Positions 34,557-45,022 of a DNA stretch of 64,000 bases are shown piece after piece. Location of the stretch: assembly GCA_010356995.1 (NCBI GenBank), contig ML996697.1:904105-968104 (forward strand), read 5' to 3'. Both the position numbers and the translations under genes were made by a program. Under the pieces are notes generated by a model. That model saw nothing but the letters and a program-made list of their open reading frames with translations, did not search any database and was not told the origin of the DNA. The stretch's first letter is position 1; each line of letters begins with the position of its first letter. This DNA comes from Trichodelitschia bisporula. Lineage: Eukaryota; Ascomycota; Dothideomycetes; Phaeotrichales; Phaeotrichaceae.

Positions 34557-34969
34557 GCAACGTGGATTACACTTAAGGTGCGGTCCCTGGTGTTTCGAGT
34601 TCGGCTTTCATCCTCCGTGGGGCCAGGCTCGTGCGGCTCGTTTGGCTGATCTGGCTCGGTTGGCGTATTTGGCTCGGTTGGCTCGCGCAGCTCAATGGGC
34701 TCGTCGTGATGCTCTGATGCAGGACTCGGCTCGCGCGGCTCGTCCAACTCCCTCTCACGGGGTGAGTCTTGCTCGATGACTGGAGTTTCGACTGGGGGTT
34801 CGGGTGCCTCGTGTCGCTCCGTCCTTCGGTCTCGTTGGCCGGTTGCTGGCGGGGAATGCAGGTTTGTGGGCTTGTGGATTTCCATCGATGGCCATTCGTC
34901 TTGACCAAATTCGATGTTCGCCGTGCCAAGCCTGCCTTTCGGGTATCCCGACATTGGGTATGCCGACAG
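34557..34969 (-). repeat. right arm of a 413-bp inverted repeat
   Basis: Reverse complement of 34090-34502. Arm boundaries are sharp: outside CTGTCGGCATACCCAATG the flanks diverge at once, and inside GTAATCCACGTTGC the spacer begins. Confidence 0.95.
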
Positions 34970-35740
34970 AAAATGAGGAAAGAGGTTTGTGGGTCGCTTG
35001 TGGATTAAGCCGCAGGTTGCAACGCTGGAGAGGGTGAGTTTGTTTAGAGACTGAGGATGAAGAAAAAGATTTAGGGGGGGCTAGTGAATTGAAGTGGCCA
35101 AGCCTTTGTGTCAAAGTGCCGTGGTCTTGCGGCCAAGAAGGAAAAGCCCCTCGCCCAGTGTATGGGAGTTTTACCGGCCGCGGCCTCCATCAAGAAGGAG
35201 ACTGAAACTTGAGGTTGCAACCATACATGCTTAGGCTGAGAGGTTCAGCAAAAGAGGGCTGGTCCCGGTGAGTATAAGGCATTCCTGACACTGAGCGCAG
35301 GTCAGCAGAGACAATATACTGTGGAGGTACGGCAGACTTGCGAGGATTTGATATATCCGATAAATGAGTCGAATCGGAGTGCCTGGCGGAACATCCCTTA
35401 TATAGGATCGATTCCATTGTTCGGCTGTTTGAGGCATCGAAGCAAACGGAAAAGATAGGTCATTCAATCTTGCCGACAAGAGCAATCAGAGTTATCAGAC
35501 TTCCTGTGTCACAGAACCCTCTGGTGAATGCCAGAAGCTCACGAGCCTACGTAGTCCGCAGGAGCCATCTGGGTCCAGGCATGACTTCCGGGCCTAGCCC
35601 CAGTCCTACCCAGGGCACTTGCCTCAAAGACGGAGACTGGTATATGTACAATAGTAGATTTCTTTTTTCACGTCGCGCTTTGATCATGATGGAGATGGTT
35701 GTCTACGCTTGAACAGCTCGCTAAACGCCTTCGCTGAACT

Positions 35741-35805
35741 GATTACCCGCCAAACCGACTACCCGTTCAACATGTTACCCGTTTAACAGGTTACCCGCGA
35801 AACTG
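35741..35805 (+). repeat. short tandem array, four units of 16-17 bp
   Basis: Units GATTACCCGCCAAACC, GACTACCCGTTCAACAT, GTTACCCGTTTAACAG and GTTACCCGCGAAACTG all share TACCCG followed by AAC. The array lies just beyond the 3' end of the duplicated gene copy at 35811-36900. Confidence 0.75.
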
Positions 35806-35810
35806 GGTTT

Positions 35811-36900
35811 TCACAAAGGCCATCGCCACCCACAAATCACAAAGTACACTGCAGAAGTAAACGGCCCCGCCTTTCCGGCCGGATCAGACACCACTGCGTC
35901 TCCCTCAAAGATCCCAGTGGAATCATTGTCACCCACTTCCGCATAACCATCTTCACTCGAGCTTGACAATGACCCGCTCGGCAATGACGAGCTCTCTCCC
36001 TGCCGAGACGGACTGATTAGTCTGATAATAGACGGTATCGGTGGTACGGTCGCAATCGGCATGTTTAGAGGCGGTTCGAGCGGGTACGGCTCCGGTGTGA
36101 CATGGTCCGAATGGCATATTTACGGAGGTCCAAGGGTTATTTAAACTGGTCTGAGACGGGGCGTTCAAAGGCGGTGCGGTCTGTGCGGGGCAGACTGAGG
36201 TCCGAAGTGGTGCATTCTCAGGCGGTGCGTTCAGATGCGGCCCGGTCTCGCGCCGTCTGAGTTGCTGAATTGCGGGGTTCAAGGGCCTATGAGGGGTTAA
36301 TATGATTTGAAACCAGGGACTACGAGGGCTATGTAGAAACATGAAAAGGGAGTCTAAAAGGCTTACAGTCCCAACCCAAAGAAATTTCCCTGCCTGGACG
36401 GCGTAACCGGGGCTGGCCGGACCGGGGCTAGCCGTATAGGACGAAAGTTCATCTCAGACCCACGCATGGCGGCAGCTTCGGCGAAGGGGGGTTGGCCGGC
36501 GGCGTTGGTAGGTAGTACCGGCAGTGGTATGAGGGGTGCCGGTAATAGTAGCAGGAAGAGTTTGCGCTTCTTCTACTTCACGTGAGTACCTATATGATAT
36601 TTGACGGATTGAGCATTGGTACCCTGGGGTTCTCTATTAATGGTACTCCTGCGAACCCCCCCCGCGGAACGAAGCCGTAAGACGTCTGGACCGGCGCGGA
36701 GCCGTAAGGTGTCTGGGCCGGTACGGGTGGAATAAGCTTCTGGATAGCCACGACGACGCGAAGGCGCCCCAGCAGCCATGAATTCATCCGAACCCACGGC
36801 GACGCCATGCGCCCAATCACCACCTCCAATCGCTCGGAAGGCCGCCAGGAAATCGTGCCCATCGTCTATGGGGTTCATGCGGCACTTTGACCCGATCGAG
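35811..36900 (-). pseudogene. diverged copy A of a tandemly duplicated hypothetical gene
   Basis: Homologous to copy B at 37779-39068, in the same orientation. The parts correspond in order. SWLLGRLRVVVAIQ in the first coding part matches TLGRIRVVVSVLE. The second part begins KKRKLFLLL and contains AEAAAMRGSEMN (copy B: KKRKLS, AEAAAQRGSERN). Then comes a GTAAGC intron whose whole sequence is still alignable between the copies, and a third part starting PLNPAIQQL. Matches to copy B continue in different frames near 36060 and near 36790, and no intact first exon is visible. I therefore read it as probably decayed, though unrecognised introns could explain the shifts. Function unknown. Confidence 0.5.
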
Positions 36901-37778
36901 CTCGAGGATCAGAATGTCGGGTTGCGACCGCAAGAACATCAAGTCACCTGCGGTTTGACACCATCTCGTGAGCGCCATGTTCCAGTCCTAAGCGCACTCG
37001 ATTCTCTGGAACGCCAGCGTATGCGTATCGATGATGCGCCTGGTGTGGAAAAGGACACACAACCGGCAGCGTAAGCAAAAGCTGAGTGAAAAGACGATTC
37101 AACTCACTGGGTCAGGGGAACCACGCGACTAAGTATGAGGCTCCACCGAGGCCTCCTTCTCAGCTGTCGGTGATGAGGTATGGCAGCACCTAGACACGTA
37201 CAAAGCATAGGGTGAATTGAGGCATTGATTGGAAGACGAGGAAAGGAAAAGAAGAGTCAGAAGACTCTGCTGCTTGATACAGGATATGGCCGGTCCTCCG
37301 TAGCTCCTTCCTTCACTTGACTTGTCACGTTATTTAGGTTGCAATGCTCCTTCCATACAAACGATACGGTCATGTGGCCTTGACTGCCTTGATGCCTTAC
37401 ACTTGACCCACGCCCACATCAGGTGTACACCGGGCCTTGCCTCCTACCATACATTGGTAGGCTCTTGCTAAGATATTCAAATGAGCCTTCTCTATGAGTC
37501 AATGCGTGAGGCATTCTTGCTCTAACCTGTGAGCGTTATCACTGAGAACACACAGCATGAAGAGAATGTGAATTCGATTGTACAGGTGAAGTGTGAGAGT
37601 GATCTCAGAAATCTATGGTGTGTGCGAGTGGCCTGTGCGCAGAGTCGCGTCATGTGTGGCACAGCTGCTGAGGCAGTGCGCAATCACGTGACTCATCAAG
37701 CTCAGTATCCTCCACACAACTGAGGAACCACACTCATGGAGTGTCGGTTGACATAACCCCCTATGTTCCTTCCCTACA

Positions 37779-39068
37779 TCAGGAGCTCGGCTCTTCACTC
37801 GAGCTCGGCTTTTGTGCGATGTGCTCAGGATGCTCCCGATGGGACGGAGTGATCGGTCTGGTAATACGCGGTACCGGTATAGTCTGAACCGGCCTGCTCA
37901 GAAGCGACTCACGCGGGAGCACCCCGGGCGGAGGTGGTCCGAATGGCCCGTCTCCGGCCATTAAAAGCCAATTCGAAGTTGTCTTAGGCTGTACGTTTTG
38001 CACCGGCTCGAGCTGGAATGTCTCGGTCTCAAGCGGTCCAGGATGCAAGTTTGTGGGCTTCAAAGGACTACGAGGACTTAATATGATTTGAAACCAAGCA
38101 CCATGAGGGCTATATTGGAACACGAAAAGAGAGTCTCAAAAGCTTACAGGTCCAACCCAAACAAATCCTCGTCGCTGAACAACCCGGCCGGTGCTGTCGC
38201 TGTGAGACTAGAGTTCCTCTCAGACCCACGTTGTGCGGCAGCTTCGGCTAAGGCGGGCTGGCTGGTGGTACCGGTTGGTGGTACTGGTAGTGCTAGTTGG
38301 GGTGCCTGCTGTGGTGTTGGGGAGAGCTTGCGCTTTTTCTACTTTGCGTTAGTATCTGTGGGATATATTAGGATCGAGCATACACTCATTAGGGCTCTCC
38401 ATTACTCCTGCGACCCTGCTCTGCGGGCCGGACCCGTATGACCTCGGGAACGGATTGGAGCCGTAAGTCATCTGGGGCGGAGCGGAGCCAAAATGCGTCG
38501 TAGACGGAACCGGACCGAAAGCCATCTGTGACAGGGCGGAGCCGCGAGACAGATGGGACGGAGGAAAGCCGCAAGACAGATGGGACGGAGCAGAGCCACG
38601 AGATATCTGTGACGGAGCAGAGCCGCGAGACATCTGTAACGGAGCAGAGCCGCGAGACATCTGTGACGGCTCGCGCACATCAGGCTCCAGGACAGATACG
38701 ACGACGCGAATGCGCCCCAGCGTCCATGCCTTCGTTTGAATCCACTGCCGCGCCATATCCCAGTGCGCAGCGCTCGCGATTCTCTGAAGTCCCTCCGTAT
38801 GGGCATAAACGAAGCACTCCACAGTGGTAAAATCCCGTGTGTCCATTATGATGCCGACCCCGTAGTTTATCACGGCGTACAGGTACGCGTAGTTCAGTAG
38901 ATATCCGGAACTTTGATCTAGCAGGCGCAGGTCGACGCGGCCTTTGCGTACAAAGACGATTTCAGTCTCACTACTGCCGGAGATTGGGAAGGACTGAAAA
39001 TCTGTGCCGGTGGGCGCCCTGGTGCAGGGCAGGTTGAAGATCGTGGAAGGAATAGGTTGCTGCGCCAT
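37779..39068 (-). CDS. hypothetical protein with nine-residue tandem repeats (copy B)
   Basis: Three exons: about 39068-38384, 38338-38148 and 38067-37779. The second intron (38068-38147) is clear, with donor GTAAGC and acceptor TCGTAG in phase 2. The first intron's acceptor (GCAAAGTAG before KKRKLS) is clear, but its donor is ambiguous. The ATG-led N-terminus reads MAQQPIPSTIFNLPCTRAP. A folded-looking part (about residues 25-125) has IVFVRKGRVDLRLLDQ and NYAYLYAVINYGVGIIMDTR. Next come about nine units modelled on PSQMSRGSA, a basic KKRKL nuclear-signal-like motif, and a Pro/Ser-rich end. It has no named family. A paralogue lies directly downstream at 35811-36900. Low-complexity repeats plus a basic patch would fit a nuclear or effector-like protein, but that is speculation. 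Confidence 0.6.
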
Positions 39069-40960
39069 CGTGCTTGGAGAAGCCTGTGCTCTGGCAAATG
39101 TGGGAGCAGGCCGTGGACCGGTTGTGATGTGCGCGGACAGCGGCGTCTGGGGGTGTTAGTGACTGACTTAAACCTCATTCTTCCTGGAGACGTGGAACAA
39201 GACTCCTCCTGGAGAGGAGGGAAACTCATTTTCTCTTGGGGACGGGGAACAAAATATGTGATGGAGATATGGGAACAAGCTTCCTCATAGAAATGAGGCA
39301 ATGAATATCTTCCGGGAGGTGAAGGCTGAACGCCTGTCGGTATACGTACCCCTCGGAAGATATTGCGACGGCCGTCCAACGATATTGCTGGGAGCAGCGC
39401 AAGCAGAGGAGACAGGCTTAATCTTTGTTGGTAAGGGAGATTGCACCAAGAGCCTAACCCAGGACTGTTCCATGCATGAGGGCCTGTAGAGTCAGTTTGG
39501 AAATTTTTGGGTTGAGCTTGCCACATGCAACAGGCTACGGTGTAAGCAGAAGACTCAGGTAAGGACAAACGGAGGAGGAGGGAAAGAGACGCTCAAGACC
39601 AAATATTTGATACCCGTATCCTCCTGTGCTCCTTCCGTTCTCTCATGCACACATTATACTATGTCCAGCCTATTACTTCCGGACATAACAATGCTCCTAC
39701 CTTGTCACAGATGGAGCACTCTACAGTCCCGGGGCATTCCTTAGAAGGGGCTCGGTAGACTTTGGGTTTCTTGTAGCCTCAGGACGAATGAAGAAGTATG
39801 CGGTTTGGTCTTTTTGATAGAGAAGAGTGGTGCAAATATGAGGTTTCGGGTCGTCGGCAGGTGAGAACGCTCATGAAACTTCCGCGAAGAATACCTGAAT
39901 ACCATGAGGCCGTACCTTCGGTTAGAGGTGAGCTCAGAAACACCATGAAGCTCACATGCTGTGAGTGTAACGCACAGTTGCTCATTGCCGGCCATGACGA
40001 GCATCTATATTTTTTTGAACAGAGCTTTGTGTGCAATAGCCTTCGTGACCTGAGGTGTGTTGCTTTGGATGGGAGACGTGTAAACAGGTACAGAGTAAAA
40101 GCCTTGAAAAGGACAGAGAACAAGCAAAGGGAGCTGCGGAGGCGGTCGACTCAATAGTTCTACAACGTTGGGCTTGTGAAGTTTTCTCTTGATGGGTGCA
40201 TCATGTTCGGGATCTCCATGTCGGGGTCTCCGGGTCTGGGCCCTTTCCTAAGGTCCAATACTCATACCCAATACTGACGTCATGAGAGCTGGAGCAGACG
40301 ATCATCCAGTTATCAGATTTCACGGGCAACCAGCAGCTTACGTGCACTCAGAATGTTAATAGTGTTTCATTGATGCCTTGTTTATTCCAATGTACAAGAT
40401 ACAATCGCCTCGGTCGCGGTGGAACCTCAGCCGCATTGGAAGTCTGTGCTGCAGTGACAGCCGCAGAGACAAGGTCATGAGCTTGGATTTCTTCTTGATT
40501 GGTGACTGCTCGTCGTATAGCTGCTCCTCAGGAACCTTCTCACTGGATATATACCCTCGACACCAACTTGACTGATTGCTTCAGAAGCGGCGTTGACGGC
40601 TTCCTGATCGTCGATGAGGTCCTGCCTCCATCCCGCCGAGCACCTTCTGGATGGCACGCCGAGCCGCAGCCGCCAGAGTCGCATGAGGACGAGGGACTCT
40701 GTAATGTTTGGCGGATAAAGCTTTCAGCGAAATATAGAATCCTAAGGCCGTTCAGGAAGTCATGCCACCAACAACACCCACGAGGCCATTTGTCGACATG
40801 ATAGTTCATACCATAGGAGCAGCCGGAGCTGTCGTCCTGGGCGGCGTTGGCGGCGGTGATGGGAATGCGTCCTCCATCACAATGTCTCCCGCGCTGACTG
40901 GCTTCTGAACCGGCGGCTGAGTCGTAGCCTTGGACCAGAGGAGGACATTTGAGCCAGGCG
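39069..40960. other. unassigned part of the accessory block
   Basis: A plus-strand frame at 39798-40157 (MRFGLFDREEWCKYEV... with CCECNAQLLIAGHDEH) and a minus-strand frame at 40475-40684 (VEGIYPVRRFLRS, with TATATA at 40548) could be small exons. Neither can be joined to a gene with confidence. Confidence 0.3.
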
Positions 40961-41061
40961 CGTCGATCATCTCCAGCTCGGGCGAAGCTGGAGCGAGGAC
41001 GGCCTGATCCCGAATATAATACTTAGGGCCACGGGTATGTGTATATATGTAGCGTATGAGA

Positions 41062-41115
41062 CTGCATCTCCGTTAGCGTCTGTGCCGGTGAGGATGGAGC
41101 GGTGTTGGAACTTAC
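41062..41115 (-). other. 54-nt spliceosomal intron resembling the one at 41823-41876
   Basis: Donor GTAAGT, branch GACGCTAACG, acceptor GATGCAG. It aligns without gaps to the intron at 41823-41876 at about 37 of 54 positions, strongest in CTCACCGG and GACGCTAACG. Confidence 0.6.
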
Positions 41116-41822
41116 TTGTGCACGAGCGCGCTTCGCTCAGGAGTATAGAGAATGAAGAATAGCCCCGCAAATGGTCACACCTTCCATGGGTAGAAGGATG
41201 CTGCCGTTGTTGGCCTCGAGTTCGATTGCCGCGTGGGTGTATACAAGCTTGATGAGGTCCTCGAACACCTCGTAATGGCCAGCCGGGCGAGTAAAGAATT
41301 ATCTCGTTCTGGCGCTGCAATGAAGTCTCTACGTTATGAGACCTCAGTAAGTATATAGGCTTCAGTCCCTTCAAACCACCCCGACAATGATTTGTGTTTG
41401 TCGGCGTAGAAAGTTTGGACAGAGGCAGAGCCCGTTCGCGAGAGTGAACTCGAGTATATATGCATGCCACCGTATAGGCTTTCTCAAAAGGCTTTATACT
41501 GTTCGCAGTTGTGGCTTCCAGATCAGTGGCGGGGACAGGATCCGGTCTAACCCTCAATAGAGGATGCTTTGCAGGTTGGCGGATTTTGAGGGACTTGTTC
41601 AGTGGAGTGTTGTGCACTCTTTTGTGAGGACGTGGTGGAAGATGGATTGTGCCAGCACTGCAATATGGGTACAACTGTTGCAGCGGTTTGGTCTCTCACC
41701 GAGTGCCATGGTCGACGATGCGTAGATTGTTCTTGATGCCGGAAGACGCACCCGCCCACGCCAGTGGCATGGCAAGGCGAGCGACGATACACGGCCGTAC
41801 CGCGCATATATATGGTGTATGG

Positions 41823-41876
41823 CTAAGCATTCGTTAGCGTCTTCACCGGTGAGCATTAAGCAAAGTCGGAACCTAC
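41823..41876 (-). other. 54-nt spliceosomal intron resembling the one at 41062-41115
   Basis: Donor GTAGGT, branch GACGCTAACG, acceptor GCTTAG. Equal in length to its partner. The exon just after it, like that of its partner, begins with a CATAC...CATATATA stretch. Confidence 0.6.
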
Positions 41877-42691
41877 CGGTATAATAACCGCGCTGTCCGA
41901 CGGCGCGCTAGGCCATGAGGTAGTTGGCGCTACGGATCAGGTGAAGCCAACCACATTTTCTCGAGGACAGCTATGATATTTTTGCCCCGCCCATGGGCCG
42001 ATGTAACCCAGGATCAAGGTCAATTCGAGCCGAGTGCAAAAAGACCCTACTGAGAATGGCAAAGATGATGGGCAGGCAGCGGCGCGATGTATCGCTTCAT
42101 TCGCCCCGGCATTCCTGATAGTGGGGAAATTCTTGATTTCGGCCGTGGAAGGCGAAGTATACAGTGCGAGCCGAGAGAAATTGATGAAGTTTGCAATAAG
42201 GAGCCATTGTGTTCGCCGCTCGTATATAGCCTCCAGTTCTCACAGCATACGTGCACTCCACCGGCCGAGATAACCAGCTCAAGAACCCAAACCCAGCAGC
42301 CGCAATCACCCAACATCCGAAAGAGATTGTTCGCAGCCGCAATCGAATCCGATCTTGGTAGCTTTTGTTTGCTTCCTTGGCCTGTTGCTCCGGCTTCGTG
42401 CTCACGATTGCTGAAGAGATTTTGGAGCTTGGGGGAGACAAGGTACGTCTGGACTCCACCAGCCTAGATCTTAAGATGATAAGCGTGCGGCTAGGGGCTG
42501 TTAGCATACCTCCGACGTTGTCATTCGTTAGGGTGACTTGCCGTATATATAATTAGACCCGAAGCCTAGTGATCTTACTATGATCAGGATCATAGAAGCC
42601 AGTAAAGACTGAAACGTCCTCTTCAACGATCCCATCGTCAGCCATTTCGGCGAGCACCTATATGACGGCAAGCCCGTGAATTGAATGTCCA

Positions 42692-43458
42692 TCAAGGCCA
42701 GAAATAATTCATGAGAATGAGGCCGTCAGAGAACCCGGCCGGCAGGCTTAGCGTCATATATCCGGTATCCACGGAAGAGGCAGGCAGTGAGGAGTTTTTG
42801 AAGATGGTGCCGCCCACAGATGAGGTCGTTCCGCAAATCCGCGCAGCCTTCGCTTCGGGCGCCTCTGGCTCTATATAACTGGGGTTTTCTTGATGGCCGG
42901 CTTCTCCGACGCAAGCTTGCGCGGAAAGCCGGGGTTGAGCCGAATGTGGACGCTGAAGCCGAACGGCCGTGGATGCAGAGTCCGAAGGGGACGTGGATGC
43001 GGTAGCGGGATTTGAGGTGGACGGGGCGCCGAGGGCCAATTCGTAACCTGGGCTCAAGATGAAGGTGAGGTTGTGTGGGACGTATAAAGGCGTCTTCTCC
43101 GGGGTATGAGAAGCTCCGCCGCTCCGGACATCAGTGGAGGGTGGGAATAGCTTGACTTTCCGGATATACCCCTCCATTGCGATGTCGGTGCAGCGTGTTG
43201 AAGGAAGTATAGCGGGTGTTAGGCGTTGTGCTATCGATATCGTAAGGGTATAGGAAGTATAGTCCTGCCGCATTCATTAGTTGAGAACATCGAAGGAAGC
43301 ACCCGTATTCTTACCTGCCGAGGAGGCGGGAGAAGCATCTTGGGCGACTCAAAGGACCAGTCCATTGCATTTGGGTCGGTCGTACTGCTAGCGGAGTTGC
43401 GGCTCCTCCGTACTCCCCCGGCAAATATATACCCATCCACGAGGGAGTTGCGGGCCAT
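42692..43458 (-). CDS. hypothetical protein, two exons
   Basis: 43458-43315 joined to 43264-42692 (238 residues). The 50-nt intron has donor GTAAGA, branch CTAATGA and acceptor GCGGCAG in phase 0, and the frame flows through it. The N-terminus reads MARNSLVDGYIFAGG, the middle MEGYIRKVKLFPPSTD and LTFILSPGYELALGAPS, followed by a Ser/Thr/Pro-rich linker. The end has SVDTGYMTLSLPAGFSDG. No signal peptide and no family are recognised. Tyr-Ile or Tyr-Met after Gly recurs (DGYIF, EGYIR, TGYMT) and coincides with TATAT-type sites in the DNA, as elsewhere in this block. Further exons at either end are possible. Confidence 0.5.
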
Positions 43459-45022
43459 GTATATCAATGCTACCAGACCCGATCAGGATCTCAAGCTGCA
43501 ATGGCTAGCGGCTGTCAGCAAATCTCCTACGTCGACGTCCGTTGGGCAACTTACGGCGTTTCCATGGGTCTGGTAGTCATTCCCGCCGTGCTCGCCTTCC
43601 TCATCCGCTACTTTATAAGCCGCGACGGCCGCTTTCTCCGCATTACATTAAGCGCTTCCAGGAGAATGCAGCGCGCTATAGCCGGCGAGTGACAGAACGA
43701 CGGGTACGGCGCACAGCGCGCTTGATCGTTTTTCGGTGTTGTCGGGTTGGTCGAGCCAGCCGCCGGGTTCGAGGAGAAAAAGAGTTGCTGAGGGCCGGCT
43801 TCGCTGTCGGCACCATCGAGGACTGCTTCATCTTTTTGTCGCTTTTTGGCGCGGTTGGTGGGCCTGGTCCGGAAGGAAAACGGGTGAAGATTGGGAAATG
43901 AAGGCCATTTTGATGGTGGCGTCGAGTTGTGTGGAGACGGTGGTGGTAAAGGTGTCAGTGGTGCTTGCTGTGGACCTGACGGTGCTAGAGGACAGGTGCT
44001 AGAGCCGGGACGAGCACCCCATCAATACGAGGGAAATAACGGCAGACCCGATTTCGACGGGGCAGAACAGGAGGATCTTCATGAGCAGTGATCTCGTCCT
44101 CCAGGAACTGGGCGGCAACTTGACTCCACCTTGGCTCTCCTCATCCGCGGACTCTTACCCATCAGTGGTTTTCGCCGTCCCGCATATATCGGTATAAGAA
44201 GAGCTACATGGGAGGGAATATTTTGACGTTTAGAAATAATGATTGATGTGTGGATGTGTTGATGTGCGGTTGTGTTGATGTGTGGGTGTTGTGGATGTGG
44301 GGATGTCGTGGAATATGGTGGATGTGTGGAAGTGTGATTGTATGAATGTGTGTGGATGCAGGTTTAGGTTTTGGAGCGCGAGGCTGTGGAGGTCAAGGCG
44401 AGGTTGGGTGACTGGGCGCGGGCGGAAAACAGTTAATCCGGGTGATGGCACGGGCCTCCTTCACCATTCATGGGGAGTGGAGGAAGAAGCGAGGCTGAAG
44501 TTGCTGCCCTGTGGCGGTGCCCGGTGGGTGGCTGAGAATGTAGAAAGTGTGGGGAGGATTGGTGGTGATGGAAGGTCTAGGTGGTGATTATTCACGAGGC
44601 GAGGAATTTCACGTCACTAAATCGCATCACGGGAGATTGGTGACGGTGTTCTGTGATCGCGCTGTGTATAAGGCATGAAAATGTTGTTGGAGTACGTCCA
44701 TGGCATATTTCTGAGTTCGAGATATCAAGAAGCAGTCGTGATATTGTAGGAAGATTTCAGCCAAAGTGACATTTCGTCAGTGTCTCAGCATTAGACTTGG
44801 TCAATTGCACCATTTGGACATGGAAACCAGGGCAGGATACCCCATAGTAACGCGACATCAATTCTAGTCCACCTCCATCCAATTCCCTACATCGTGAGGT
44901 ACAGCCTCCACTGAACCCATATTCAAAACACCAGACAACCCGAAACACCAGGTATCGTGAGCACATATCCCAGATCATCATCACTATCATCGCCCTATGC
45001 CGGATCCCACCAATCTTACATC
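43459..45022. other. no gene supported
   Basis: A short plus-strand frame at 43501-43692 contains a good hydrophobic span (VSMGLVVIPAVLAFLIRYF) and could be a terminal exon of a plus-strand gene, but nothing joins it convincingly. 44240-44350 is a TGTGGATGTG-type low-complexity tract. Confidence 0.35.

Larger units (their letters stand above)
40961..42690. other. TATATA-rich accessory block 2 (unassigned, introns visible on the minus strand)
   Basis: Minus-strand introns with full consensus are visible at 41062-41115 and 41823-41876, so transcribed spliced genes are likely. A minus-strand frame near 42350-42240 carries one hydrophobic span (TISFGCWVIAAAGFGFLSW). Exons between these points are too short to order securely. 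TATATA occurs at 41042, 41352, 41455, 41807, 42223 and 42544. Confidence 0.35.

Noticed and set aside
34048-34954. Glu/Pro-rich frames of 224-243 codons on both strands
   Set aside because: Both are readings of the two arms of the inverted repeat through the loop; neither has homology I recognise, so a gene call is not justified.
39798-40157. 119-codon plus-strand frame with CCECNAQLL
   Set aside because: An opposing minus-strand frame of 114 codons covers the same bases and no homology or splice context favours either; kept only as an unassigned note.
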